Source of the DNA: Thuidium tamariscinum
Lineage: Eukaryota; Streptophyta; Bryopsida; Hypnales; Thuidiaceae
Assembly (NCBI GenBank): GCA_947034885.2
Contig: OX344752.2
Span: forward strand, 30,548,386 to 30,612,385
Direction of reading: 5' to 3'
Length of the DNA stretch: 64,000 nucleotides
Positions within the stretch are counted from its first letter, which is position 1. Each line of letters starts with the position of its first letter. Positions 11,320-22,655 of this stretch are shown in pieces. A program made the translations under genes and the position numbers. Below the pieces are notes generated by a model that had not been told where the DNA came from, did not search any database, and worked only from the letters and a program-made list of their open reading frames with translations.

Positions 11320-12488
11320 ACAACAATGCTAATATGTGAACATAGAAGTATGAACCTATGAGCCTTGAGCCTAAATATAAGTAAGTACCCTACACTCATT
11401 GAAGGTGTTTATAACATAAACACCTAAAATATAAGTGTTTAGAACATAGATACACTATAATTATTGAGCGGGCCATTAATCCCTAAAAGACCCCAGCATT
11501 TTCGGGCTCAAAACCACTCAAAACTGCCATCTTTGCTATAGTCACTCAAGAAACCCCAAAAAATGTTTTTTTAGAAATCTAACTATAGGATCTTTTACTT
11601 CACTTGTTTCAAATTATGTATTAGAAAACTTCATGAAGTTTGATTCTACTGATTAGAAGATACTAGCATTCAAAGTTGGAAAAGAGAAGTTTTTTGAATT
11701 GTGAATTGTAATTTCAAATGACTTTGACCACCATTTGTGGAATGTATTTGCATTATGGACCATGAGGGTAAAATTTTTTATATTGAAAATTTGAGTTGAG
11801 AGTTGGGGGAATTTAAAAAAAAAAAAAGCACTTGATTTTCATTCATTAAAAAATTGTTAAATAGAAGTAGGTCCAAGATTGTACAAAACACTAAATTGTT
11901 AATAGATTTAAGATGGAATTAAAACACCCAAATCCCAATGGTGAGATTTTTTTTGCATACAAAATTAACCCTATCAAGAAAAAAATTTGAAAAATTGCAT
12001 TCAAAAATAAATTCTATAAATTGTTTTTTCAAGAAGATGCTTAGGTCGCCCAAAATACAAGATTGTCCATAACTTTCTCATTATTAGTCCAAATAGAATG
12101 AATCAAAGCTTTACAAATATAGACCAAAACATAATCTTTGAAAAAAAATTTAAAATTTAAAAAAATTAATGTTTTGTGTTTTTTTTATTCTACCCGGTGA
12201 ATTGTTTTTAGGACTTAGGATAGCATAATTTTTGCTCTTGGACACTGATTGAAACCCTAAATTATATTTTCAGAAAGATAATCTAATTTCCTATCTTCAA
12301 AAAAAGTTTCAAAAAACCATATAAAAAATTTGGGTCACACAAGCCTACCCAGAATCCCAAGTGTCCCCTTAGGGGATTTTGGTCCTTTAGGGGTTAAAGT
12401 GTCTATAATATAGACACCTATACTATAGGTGTATAGAATTCTAGGTTCATAGCCTCACACTTTCTATGCTCACATACTAATAATTGTC
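11320..12488. mobile_element. T7 Mutator-like MITE split by a T1 element
   Basis: Direct repeats GTACATGAA occur at 11311-11319 and 12489-12497, a 9-bp target duplication as made by Mutator-like elements. Inside them the ends form an inverted repeat (left ACAACAATGCTAATATGTGA, right TCACATACTAATAATTGTC). After removing the T1 insertion at 11480-12393 and one TTAA, about 250 bp remains, rich in short palindromic 'atactatag' motifs. A second copy is at 21250-21487. Confidence 0.75.
11480..12393 (+). mobile_element. T1 element nested in T7, 914 bp
   Basis: Flanked by TTAA at 11476-11479 and 12394-12397. It begins TCCCTAAAAGACC and ends GGTCCTTTAGGGG. The interior aligns with the 9096 copy through most of its length, including the passage on 'ccataactttctcattattagtccaaatagaatgaatc' type text near 12065-12105. 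No open frame of note. Confidence 0.8.
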
Positions 12489-12497
12489 GTACATGAA

Positions 12498-14262
12498 ATT
12501 TTTTTTTTTATCAACAAACGAATTCTTTGGTGCCAATATCATTGTATATCATGCGATTATATACTTTTATAGAGTGAAAACTAGGTCAAGCTTTAAAAAG
12601 TCATTTTCGTATGGATTTATTTATTTTATTTATTTTATTTATATAATATATTTGAAGTTTTAAGAAGGCATGATTTTTGGTCAACCACTTATAAAATCTA
12701 TCTTTAAATATGTTTATATAAAGTTATAAAGTCTCTCTTTAAATAACCTTTTTTCTTTGTTAAAATTTATATTTTAGTGAACCAACATTAGACAATAGTA
12801 AAACACCAAACCATGCATCCATACAAATTTAATTTTTCATTGATACTCCCGAGCTATTCATTTGTAATTCTATTCAAAACATTGAAGATTTTTTTATATA
12901 TTGACCAACAATTTTGAAAAATGAGCTTGCAACCATAGAGTGCTTGTGTTTTTATTTAGAATGACATGATAAATAAAGTGATGCACTATGAGATTCTAGT
13001 ATTCTACACTACAATATAAGTGGAGAGATTTTCAAAAAAATTGAACATATTTTGCACTTGTTATAAATTTTTAAATTCTTATTCAAAAATTCATGGTAAT
13101 TTCAAGTTCTTACCAAAAAATTGAACTTTCAATGACTAATAGAAGACTTGAAATTACATATTTGAAAAATGATATTTAAAAAATCAAAATTCATAAAAAG
13201 TTGCAAAGTGAAGTTTGAGAAAATAGTTATAATCTAATTTTTTTCAAGATTATAAGTCTCCTAACTTTAGCTTACAAAGAAGTTTTACCAAATACAAATT
13301 CATTATGGGTCAAATCACACTCAAATGTACCACAAAAGGGGTCAGATACACCAAAATCTACAATGTAACTTCTTTCAATCTATTGTTTTCTAATGCTAAT
13401 CTACTAATTTTAGATAATTTAGTCCTTTTTTATTAGAGCTTCAAGTCATGTTAAGACTAATAGTATTTTATTCATAAAAAAAAGAAAAATTCTTTACTAA
13501 AAATCCAATTGTACTTGAATTGTCAATGCGTCAGCTTTTTAAATGGACAAAAAAGAGTCTAATTTCTAATGAATTATAATGTGATTGAATCCAAAAAAAT
13601 CATATATGTATATATTCATATAATAGAGTAGAAAAGGACATTTTTGACAAAAATTGATTATATTTTTATTTTCTATAATATTCAGAAGTAAGAATTTTTG
13701 AACGTTTTTTTCAATACATAAAATAATCCAAATGATGATTGTGTCAAAACAAAAAGTGTATATATTATTGACATCTAGGTCTCTATATTATTATTTTTTG
13801 AAATTAAATGTTTAATTTTGTTCTTAGAACAAATTAATACTTTGTCAATAATCAATTAATTGATTAAAAAATTATACTATTTTTAGTTTAAAAATCATTT
13901 TCATAAAATCCTTTTTTATAATTGTATACTTGATGAGAATAAAGTTTTTTGATAAAAAGTCTTGCTTAAGTGCTATATTGTAAAATAATTCCTAAATTTA
14001 GCCTGATTTACATCTATTTAAGGATTTTTTCCATGAATTTTTTTTTCAAAATCATCAAAAGAACCCATTGCAATACTACCCATCTATTATTTTCTTTTTT
14101 AAATGACAACATCAAAGTAATTTAAAGCTTTGAAACTTAAAAAAAGGACTCTAGTCATGTCCTACTAAAGTAATGCCTTTGGTACCTTTCAGTGTGTTTT
14201 GACCCTTATGCAAAACTTTGAAGGTGTATATTGCCTAATATTAAAGTAGAAACATCCAGAAG
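12498..14262. other. AT-rich intergenic DNA, nothing recognised
   Basis: Very AT-rich sequence with simple stretches such as a TTTA/TTATT-rich run near 12615-12650. I see no coding exon, RNA gene or element with paired ends. Confidence 0.5.
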
Positions 14263-14982
14263 GGTAATTGTAAGAAACACCTATCAATTTTGTTGTGTTT
14301 TGCAACAATATTCATGATTTTTTTGGAGTGATTTTAAATTAAAAAATTATTTTTTAAAATTAAAAATTATTATTTATTTATATACCTTTAAAACAAAGGT
14401 ACCCAAGAAAGGAAATGCATAGAAATTTTTTGTGATTTGAATAACTTGAAAAGTGCCAAATCTCAAGAAAATAGGTACTTTGATGTTTAAATTAGTTTAA
14501 AATAGTAAAAATAAGTGAATACAAAAGTTTAAAATGTCTATTTGTAACAACTTTATAGAGATGGTCATGCACCAAAAAACCTACCAAAATCATATTTTAA
14601 ATTTTTCAAAATACAAGCAAAAAGAAGCTCACTTTGTAGACTTCCATACTACATAAAATTAACTATTCTTAAAAATCGTTCTCTACAAAGATAGAAGTCT
14701 ACTAGAAGACCATCCCATTTCAAATTTCATCTCAAAATCATTAAAAAAATACTCCTTAGTACTAAAATCCTAAATTGCAAAGTGTGACATTCAATTGGAG
14801 TCTATTTTTGGATAGTAAAATATTTTTGAAAATTATGAAAAATTAGAGAAGGTGTATAATAGTTATAAGTACCTTCCCTATAAATCTTAAGTCATTTGAA
14901 GCCAAAACACAAAAGTGATGGCCAAAAAACATTTCAGCATGCAATGTGATACAAAATAGTACAAGTGTTTCTTGCAATCACC
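14263..14982 (-). mobile_element. T3 element, reverse orientation, 720 bp
   Basis: Ends GGTAATTGTAAGAAACACCT and AAGTGTTTCTTGCAATCACC. The interior is the reverse complement of the 7305 copy, for example the passage near 14880-14960 on 'aagccaaaacacaaaagtgatggcc'. A possible imperfect duplication CAGAAG/CAAAAG flanks it. No coding capacity. Confidence 0.75.
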
Positions 14983-15781
14983 CAAAAGCATCCTTGTTCC
15001 TATTCTTGCACTATAGACTACCACTAAATTTGTTCCTAGACTTTTGTTAATGTCTTCATCAAATGCTTGATTCTAATTTGTTGATGCATTTGAAGGGTAC
15101 ATCTTGAACTTTGATTTGTTGACTACCAGTTTTTGGAGATTTAAGATTAAGATCCACCTATATAGCAATTTCAATGGTTGAGGGAGCCCAAACTTTGAAA
15201 AATCATAGAAATTACATACCACATCCAAAAAATATTTTTTAATTAATATTATGATTATCACTTGTTAATACTATAAAATATTGTTTTTTTTATCAAAAGG
15301 TGCCTTCAACTATGCTAAATTGCTTATATTGTTAGTTTTAGGGATTTTCACTCTACGTCTATTTTTCAAAAAGACCCATGATTATTTTGTATTTGTAATA
15401 ATAAGTTCTCAAATCCAAATGTATAGCCCTCTTACCTCTCTTAGGTCTAGGGTGTTTTTTTTAGGTAAATAAATGTCTAATTTTTTCAAAAAAAAATGGG
15501 CAACTTCAAGCTTATAGAAAAAAATGAGGGTAAATGTGACAAAAAATGACAAACAAAAATAAAAGCCCTCTTTACAATTGCCAACATGCTTCTAAAATCT
15601 CATTTCATCTATCACACAGAGTCAAAATTGCATACAAAAATTACATATTCAAAATTGTATACTCAAAATTGGCCTCCTTCAATTAAAGCCCCCTAAGTTA
15701 AAGAGCCAGTCAACTGAAAACCTTCTTGAAAGGAAGGCCACATCACCATTTGTCTGAAAACCAAAAAAAACACCTTGCTTA
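14983..15781. other. Intergenic, nothing recognised
   Basis: AT-rich sequence with two short open frames (15073-15261 minus, 15281-15472 plus) that have no family features. No paired repeats seen. Confidence 0.45.
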
Positions 15782-16174
15782 GAGCATCCCTATGCCTGAC
15801 TCGGGCAAATGGCTCGGCCATGGCCTACTTGCCGAGCCATTAAGGAAGCCTAGGCCCAGTTAAAACTTTGCCCTACCCCAACATGGCCAACAAGGCGGGG
15901 AAGCAAGCTATTTCAGACTTCGAGGTGCCACCTAAGGAGATTCCGACATGAGAAAGACTTTTTCTAATCCCAAGTGCCTTGGAAGTTGGAAAAAAGGCAA
16001 AAAAAAGGCATGCCGGGTTCACTTGATGGCTCTCTATTTGGCCGAGCCATCACCAAATTTGGCCGGGCCGGCCGTATTTTTTCCTTCCCCATGTGTGCTA
16101 TGGGGCAATTCACATGGCCGGGCCCGGCCACTTACCCAGTTTGCGTCTTGTTTTGCGTAGGCGTGGGGATGCTC
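15782..16174. mobile_element. T6 PIF/Harbinger-like MITE, GC-rich, 393 bp
   Basis: TTA occurs on both sides (15779-15781 and 16175-16177). The ends GAGCATCCCTATGCCT and AGGCGTGGGGATGCTC form an inverted repeat. A 3-bp TTA duplication with GAGCATC ends fits PIF/Harbinger MITEs. The interior is GC-rich with repeated 'ggccgagcca' type motifs, unlike the surroundings. The open frames at 15948-16198 fall inside it and are not considered genes. Confidence 0.7.
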
Positions 16175-16309
16175 TTAGGACCTCAAATGTCTTTTTAGGG
16201 TTAATAGTTCCATGCCATAGTCAAAGAAAAGTACTAGCCTCTGCCATGTAATAAATTAGTCAAATCGCGACAAAATAAAACATTGGAAGGAACACTAAAT
16301 TATTACATG

Positions 16310-16625
16310 GCAGATAGCCACTTCAGATTGAGTTTGTGTTGACCGTCTATGAACCCACATGGATTCTTTGCATCCACGAATGTGCCGAGGAATGTGCAGC
16401 TAGGATGATATTACCAAGTTCCACCAGCCCCACATCCCTACCCTTAGCATTAGAATTAAGTGGTCAAACCCATGCAGCGCGAGCCAGACCATTGATTCTC
16501 CTGAAGTTGTTCGGTCTGTTCGAACATTAAATTTCGGTGCTCAAATGTTTATGATTCTCTGCAATTTAATGTCCTGGTGTGCGTAGACATCACAAATGAA
16601 TACGTCAACAAGTGCATCTCTGCCA
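16310..16625 (-). pseudogene. Decayed duplicate of the 3' end of the GNAT gene
   Basis: On the minus strand, about 16570-16625 can be read as a degraded version of the last codons of the acetyltransferase gene (a GDxLxDxFI pattern matching GDLIDAFI), followed by text matching that gene's 3' flank. About 16310-16540 parallels about 16720-16975 downstream of the intact gene, with shared blocks such as 'caagttccacc' and 'gttcgaacatta'/'gttcaaacatta'. This indicates a local tandem duplication of the gene's end, with one copy now broken. Confidence 0.6.
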
Positions 16626-16699
16626 TGGTCGTGCACAGATAGCTAGTGGACGAATACACGGTCGTGAATCATCAATTGCGGTAAAAGAGGTTTGTGACT

Positions 16700-17031
16700 T
16701 GCCTACCACAACCAGTTCAAATAAAATTTGTATTGACTATCAGCATATATAAATGGATTCCTCCAACATCAAATGTGCACCACGATATCAGCAAGTTCCA
16801 CCTGCCCTACATCCTAAACTTTAGAATTAGACAGCGTCCGCATACTACCACTGCTAGCCAGTTTCGCTTCGCACACTCCTGCCATGCCAAACGCTGGGCT
16901 GCCTCACAAACTAGCTACTCGAACCGATGCTACTCGAGCCGGACCATTATCTGAATTACCAGAAGTCCGGTCGGTTCAAACATTAGATAATTGTCGTTGC
17001 CGATCTCCGGTCCATTATTCATGCCTGCAAT
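16700..17031 (-). other. Probable 3' flank/UTR of the GNAT gene
   Basis: This segment follows the GNAT stop codon on the minus strand and is the partner of the duplication at about 16310-16560. It holds an 86-codon plus-strand frame with no family features. Composition is more balanced than the AT-rich surroundings. Confidence 0.45.
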
Positions 17032-17559
17032 TTACTGTGAGTCCGGAAAAATGGCATAAATGAATGCATCAATCAGATCACCTCGCAACTTCGCATAGTT
17101 CCGCAGCATCCCTTCGCGCTGAAAACCACATTTCTCCAGAACCCGTTGCGAACCGATGTTGGTGGTCGTCGTGTGAGCCTGGATGCGCGCCAGCCCGAAC
17201 TCCTGGAAGCCCGCCTGCACAGCCAGTTGCACCGCCTGCGTGACGACGCCCTTGCCCCAAAACTCCTTCGCCAGGATGTAGCTCAATTCGGCGCGGAAGG
17301 CGTGGGCGTTCGTTCCCATGGCGAAGTAAATGGCGCCAGCCGGCACGCCGTTTACGCAGATGAGTCGGTACCACGGGTGAGGCGCCACCGTCTCGGCGAA
17401 GTAGCGCTCGAGCTCGTCATCCGAGCGAAGACTGGCGTTCGGGGTGGTGCAGGTCACCTCGTCGTCACCGAACCACTTGGCACTCGCTTTCACGTCGTCT
17501 GCAGTGAATTTGCGGAGGGACACGCTCATGGGAGAGCTGCTGCTGCCCGAGCTCCCCAT
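17032..17559 (-). CDS. GNAT (RimJ/RimL-type) N-acetyltransferase
   Basis: A single-exon, 175-residue protein. Proteins of this family move an acetyl group from acetyl-CoA to an amino group; the RimJ/RimL branch acts on protein N-termini or small amines, and plant members usually have unknown substrates. The N-terminal strand is SLRKFTADDV (residues 14-23). The acetyl-CoA motif is LAKEFWGKGVVTQAV (96-110), with WGKG standing in for the Q/RxxGxG loop. The C-terminal motif is TTTNIGSQRVLEKCGFQREG (131-150), a classic NxxSxRVLEKxGFxxEG block. The stop follows FPDSQ. A second Met at residue 11 (MSVSL) sits just before the conserved fold, so the Ser/Gly-rich first ten residues may not be used. Coding sequence is clearly GC-richer than the flanks. 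No frameshift or missing key residue is seen, so it is probably functional. Confidence 0.9.
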   Translation of the reverse strand: MGSSGSSSSPMSVSLRKFTADDVKASAKWFGDDEVTCTTPNASLRSDDELERYFAETVAPHPWYRLICVNGVPAGAIYFAMGTNAHAFRAELSYILAKEFWGKGVVTQAVQLAVQAGFQEFGLARIQAHTTTTNIGSQRVLEKCGFQREGMLRNYAKLRGDLIDAFIYAIFPDSQ

Positions 17560-18642
17560 CCTACGAACTCCTGAATCCTACGATACCCAGATGTTGCCTG
17601 GGCTCTACAGCACAGTATTACGTTCTTCACGTACGCGGGCGCGCCTGCAAAAGACTGGCTCTCGCAGCTCGGATCCCTCCTTGTCGAATGCTGCTTACTC
17701 GGTCACACGATCTTACTTGGCTGCGATTCGCTATCGCAGGGAAACAAAAGGAGCGCAATTCAATCTTTTTGAGATGCTTGCGCAATTGCTGCGGAGCACT
17801 CCGAATTGAAGGGGGAATTGGTGAAGGCTTTGGGGGCTTCGATTCTGTGTGCATGTCTGTTCGCAAAATTTCCAACTGCAGTGGAGCTCTAATGATCTGC
17901 GAACGTATTTGTGTCGCATCTCGATGAAATGAATAGAAAGATTGACTTCAGTACGTCTGAATGCGCACGACGGAGTGCTTGTGTGACCCTCAGTTGAGGC
18001 ATCTCGCATTGTTTACCGTCACATCTGCTTCCGTCATCGACAAGGCACTCGCAACTTTGTACGGGGCATGACCAGGCTCCTCCATCGCATGGAATAGGAT
18101 GGGAAGGCACTTGGGAGAGACTTGTCAGATGCTTCAAGGATTGGGTTAAACTGAGGAGCCATAGAAGATTGTTTTGTTAGTTGTGAGGGTATTTTTTTTA
18201 TTTAATAGTAAAAGGCCCCCCTTGCTTCATTGGTAAACAACATTATGACTTTGAATTCTTTTCATTCTTTGGTGTTTGAAAGTTGGGTTGAAACTGGGAC
18301 TTTGGACGAGTGGTTACAAATGTGTCTAAATCTTGCAAATTTTTTTACTTAGAAAATCCTACAATTACATGCCCACTAAACTTTTGCATCATTTTTGTCA
18401 CATTCTGCATTTGAATTGACATTAGGGAGATGGGTTGTAAATGACTTGGTAGGTTGGGAGTAATTCAATCTCCACACATGAAGTTATTGAATACTTAGAG
18501 ATTTCAACATGAGCACCAAATTTCGAGTTAGGTTGGCTCACTCTAGACTATCTATGTAGATTAACCATACTCTTTGATCCTTTATCTTAGAGCACTTAAC
18601 CTTCTCTCTCCTTCACCACCTTATTGGATTGCCTTTGCCATA
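17560..18642. promoter_or_regulatory. Upstream region of the GNAT gene, then intergenic
   Basis: The first 570 bases or so (to about 18140) remain GC-richer and lie directly upstream of the minus-strand acetyltransferase, so they probably hold its 5' UTR and promoter. Several overlapping open frames occur there but none resembles a known protein. After about 18150 the sequence returns to AT-rich DNA without features. No specific promoter element could be assigned. Confidence 0.35.
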
Positions 18643-18997
18643 AGAGGATTTCTGGGCCCCCAGGAGACTGTTTCAGGGTGTTCCCCGAAATTGTTCCCAC
18701 TGCTGCAGACCAGCCCCCTGCTGGTCTGAATTTTTGAATTTTGAAAAAAAAAAATTAAAATTTTTTTTTTTCAAAAAACTTCAGAATGTATTAAAGAGAA
18801 AAAAAATGATTTAAAAAAATATTTTTTTTTTCAAAAAAATATTATAAAAATATTTAATATTTAATTAAAATTAATAAAAAAATATTATTTTCCGACGTGG
18901 CAGTCGCTCGACCACATCAGCATCGCGTTCCCAGCGTTCCCAATGCGTTCCCAGCGTTTGGGAACTCGCAGTCTCTTACAGGAGCTGAAAATCCTCT
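18643..18997. mobile_element. T4 element, compact copy, 355 bp
   Basis: TA (18641-18642 and 18998-18999) borders AGAGGATTTCTGGG and AAAATCCTCT. Inside are a short hairpin (GACCAGCCCCCTGCTGGTC at about 18709-18727), an A/T-only middle part, and a GC-rich end with repeated 'gcgttcccagcg' units at about 18920-18960. Copies at 7260-8330 and 23468-23741 are the same family. No coding capacity. Confidence 0.7.
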
Positions 18998-18999
18998 TA

Positions 19000-19733
19000 T
19001 GTACCTTAGATCTTGGAGTTAGGTAAGAAAGTTCTAAATAGCTGAAGCTCCATAAGCATTTTCTAACATACAAGTACATATTGCAATCTTCAATGTATCA
19101 ATTGTATTTGTTAGTAAACCATAGCAATGAACATATGAAGAAATGAACATTTGTTAGTTCCATATTTGATTCTAACTTCAATATTCATACCTAAAAAGAT
19201 TTAAAAAAAATTAAAAATGTCTAATTCTATACAAAGGTCCAAAAAAATTGAAATACCTTGGATTAAATGCTACTTTCATTTTTTCTTACAAGTGAAACTA
19301 GGACAAAATTAGAGAAGTTGGCCTTTGTCAAAAATATAAGTGAGTGCTTAATTAAAACCAAATGATACATAAAGGCAAAATAGAATTCATTACATGTTTT
19401 TTGAGGGCTCTAAAAAATTACAAGTTCTTATACTATAAGTATATTGGGGGGGGGGGACTTTAGAAATGTTGCATGGAGAACTCTCCAATGTAAGCAATTT
19501 GGCATAGTTGAAAGACTAATATGTCAAATAATATTAATCAATTAAAATTTTAATTAATTATTAAATATTTTAAAATATTTTTTGAAAGAATAAATAAATA
19601 AATTTTTAGGGTTTTTTATACTTTTTGAAAGTTTAGGAATTTTTTTATGAAATTTTTGTCTTGAAATTCAAAACTTCAAACCACTAATTAATAGATGGTT
19701 CAAAATACAAGAAACAATTTGGATAGCCCCGAA
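19000..19733. other. Intergenic, with an 11-base G run
   Basis: No gene seen. A run of about 11 G lies at 19446-19456, unusual for this AT-rich DNA. The remaining sequence is A/T-rich and featureless. Confidence 0.45.
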
Positions 19734-20100
19734 GGATCATTGCAAGAAAGACTTGCTGAACAACACAGCATTTAATTTGCACAATGCTCATTTTTTTTTC
19801 TTTGGGAGTACCTTACAATTAGTAAATCAATTTTTTTCTTAAAGTGAAATATATGTTTGATGTATATACCTTTAAGAAAAAGGTACTTGAGGAAGGAAAA
19901 GTATAGAAAACATTTTCTAAGTAGGAGAACTAGGAAAGTATAGAATTTCATGAAAATTGTAACTTTCACTATAGTTTCACATTTTATTTCATAAAAAATA
20001 GGAAAAGTAATTTTTTTTAAACTAAACATTCTCCATTTGGAAAGACTTTATGGTAAAGATATTTCACCAAAATAATGATCTAAAAACCATCTTGATTATG

Positions 20101-20855
20101 GGTGATTGCAAGAAACACTTCGCGTTTTTGGCTCAAAATGTTGTTTTTTGGCATAGTACTGGCAGTACTACGCAATCCTGACAATATAGTGCGTTTGATG
20201 CGCACCTGCAAATCTTAAACGTCGATTTCGAGAACTTTCAAATTTGGGCCGTCAATGTAGTACTATGCAGTATTATGCTGTACTCTGAACCACTACAAGT
20301 ACTTCACAGGCCACAGGGAGCAAAAAAATAGCAAAAAAAGGGTCTGTGGACCTTTTTAATTTTAATAATTAAAAAAAAATCAAATTTTTTTAAAAAAAAA
20401 ATGCGTTTTTCTAAACAAAATTGTACATACATTGCAAGAAAAAATTCCTCTAACAAAGTTTTTCCCTCTTCGTAGAGTTTGTACAAAGGAAGGTCACTTT
20501 GACCCCATGTGGACAATAGACATTTTACTATTTTTATAAAACTCATTGTCAATCCTTGAAATGTTAGTAGAACTCCAACTTGTCCAATTTGTGACTTCAA
20601 ATTCGGATTTTTGAGTCAAAAATAGGACTAAAACCCCTCAAAATGGCCAAGGTAGACAGCCAATTGGGGGCAGTTCAAAAATAGTAAACTAATTTTTAAA
20701 AAATTGAAAAAATTATACAACATACAAAACTTTTGTGTGCACCTTCATTCCAAATTTCAAGTTGATAGGGAAAACAATGCAAAAGTTATGAGCAAAAAAC
20801 TACCTATTGGAGGTCAAGGGGACAAAAAATAGGACAAGTGTTTCTTGCAATCACC
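20101..20855 (+). mobile_element. T3-ended element with divergent interior, 755 bp
   Basis: Ends GGTGATTGCAAGAAACACTT and AAGTGTTTCTTGCAATCACC are a near-perfect 20-bp inverted repeat. The left interior (20125-20310) is unlike other T3 copies and contains repeated 'agtact' motifs around 'ggcatagtactggcagtacta'. It may be a distinct subfamily using the same termini. No clear target duplication. Confidence 0.65.
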
Positions 20856-21249
20856 CTTGTTCAAAAATGCGCACGCAAGGGAGGCTTGTTAGCACACATG
20901 TAGAGGAAAGAGGATAATGATTTTTAAAATTTTCTTTGATAGAAACATGCCTACCTAGTGTAGGAATAGAATCTAGAAATCTCAGCTCTAAATCATTAAT
21001 TTAAAGTACTCCCTAGTATTTGAAAACCCTAATCGCAAAGTGTGACAAATTAGCTAAATTTAAATTTAAATATAAAATGATTTTTGAAAATTTCTAAAAA
21101 ATAAGAGCTTTAGTAGTTTGATTACTATCAAGTTATCCATCTCCAATAAAAATTTCAAGTTCAAAAAATTAATGTTTCAAAAGTTATAGCACATGACAAC
21201 TCTGTCACTTAAAGTGTGACGCCAAATAGTACAAGTCTTTCTTGCATTT

Positions 21250-21487
21250 GAGGGGTGCTAATATGTGAGCATAGAAGTGTGAGCTTATGAGCCTCAAAGA
21301 TCATGCACCTATAATATAAGTGCTTATACTATAAAAACCTTCTATGATAAGAGTATATTTATACTATAGGTACCTATATCATAGGTATTTTTACTATAAA
21401 TACCTTCAAAGGTGGTAGTATATCTATTTATATACATACTAAAAGCTTACATGCTTGCATGTTCATGTTCACATACTAGCATCGTTG
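21250..21487. mobile_element. T7 Mutator-like MITE, 238 bp
   Basis: Flanks CTTGCATTT (21241-21249) and CTTGCATTC (21488-21496) are a 9-bp duplication with one mismatch, falling inside the right terminus of a T3 element. The ends pair (left GTGCTAATATGTGAGCATAG; right CATGTTCACATACTAGCATC). The middle consists of repeated 'actataggtacc' type palindromes. Confidence 0.7.
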
Positions 21488-21504
21488 CTTGCATTCACCC
21501 TGAA

Positions 21505-22046
21505 GGATGATTGCAAAAAACACCTATACTATTTTGCATCACACAATGTGTGTGCTAATATGTTTTTTGGTCATAACTTTTGTGTTTTGGCTCTAAATGA
21601 CTCAAGATGTACAAGGAAGTTACTCATAATTATTATACACCTTGACTAGTTTTTTTTGTAATTTTGAATTAGTTGACTATTGAAAAATAGACCCCAATTT
21701 AATGTCACACTTGCCAATATGGAGTTTTTTAGTACTATTTAGCACCCAAAAAAACTAGTTTTAAGTTGAAATTTGGAAGAGATGGTGTTCTAGTAGACTT
21801 GTAGCAAGTGACAAAAAGAATTTCTTAAATAATTATTTTTATATTGTGTAGAAGTTCTCAAAGTAGCCTCTTTCTATTCGCATTTTGAAACATGTAAAAA
21901 ATGATTTTGGTGAGTTTTTCTTGGTGAATGGTCATCTCCATAAACTTAAGTTGTTGCAAATGTTCAATTTTTATTTAAATTAATTTTTATTTTCTATTTT
22001 TTTCAAATTTAAACATCAAAGTATGTATTTTCTTGAGATTTGGTAC
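21505..22046 (+). mobile_element. T3 element, right-truncated
   Basis: It begins GGATGATTGCAAAAAACACC and follows the 7305 copy closely (for example the passage near 21550-21610 on 'ggtcataacttttgtgttttggctc') up to about 22046, where it meets the reversed dispersed repeat. The right terminus is missing. Confidence 0.65.
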
Positions 22047-22447
22047 TTCTCTCTTAGAACCACCCATAACTAATCAATTAAAAGGTATTCTAGACATGAT
22101 TTGGTGTAGTGTAATCAAAAGTAATATTTTTAGAGGTGCAATGATTAAAATGACAGGGATTGTAAGAAGTTTGGTAATTGTATGGCATGAACTAAAATTA
22201 CTATGAATTTTTGAAAGGCCAAAAGTGATGTAGATCCATTGCCAAAGAATTGTTTTTCGTTAGCAATCAACACTTGCCTATTTTTTTAAATTTTTATTTG
22301 ATCCAAAATGATATTTTTGATCCATTTAAAACTCAAAAGTCTACATTTGAAATATACATGTGTGTAACTTCTATAATTCATCATTCACCATAAGATGCAA
22401 TGTTATTTCTAGATTATAAATTTGTTCATAATTAGTTAAATAGGTGA

Positions 22448-22655
22448 TTACTATAAGAAAAAGGGTTGTTTTCAATATTATCCTAGTAGTATAGTCCTAT
22501 AAATAGTGACCTTTTAGGAGATTTTCAGTAAAAAAACTGTTTAAAAAATACATGTAATTTGAGGAAAGTTGTATTAAAAAAATCTTAAAAGATTATTATT
22601 TGTAGGACTATACTACTAGAACTATACTTAAAAGGAACCCTTTTCTCTTGTAGTG
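22448..22655. mobile_element. T5 foldback MITE, second copy
   Basis: The left end is ACTATAAGAAAAAGGG and the right end CCCTTTTCTCTTGTAGTG. It is the reversed counterpart of 959-1146 and sits at the same place in the dispersed repeat, so it was inserted before the repeat copies separated. Confidence 0.65.

Larger units (their letters stand above)
19734..21499. mobile_element. T3 element with nested T3 and T7 insertions
   Basis: The left end GGATCATTGCAAGAAAGACTT and the right end near 21488-21499 (CTTGCATTCACC) bracket interior text matching the reverse-orientation copy at 14263 (for example near 19858-19930 and 20985-21060). A second T3 element sits inside at 20101-20855, and a T7 MITE splits the right terminus at 21250-21487. 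This is self-nesting within one family. Confidence 0.6.

Noticed and set aside
15948-16198. Overlapping frames of 70 and 74 codons
   Set aside because: They fall within a GC-rich MITE with clear terminal repeats.
17146-17809. Plus-strand frames of 142 and 121 codons
   Set aside because: They are antisense shadows of the GC-rich acetyltransferase gene and its upstream region.
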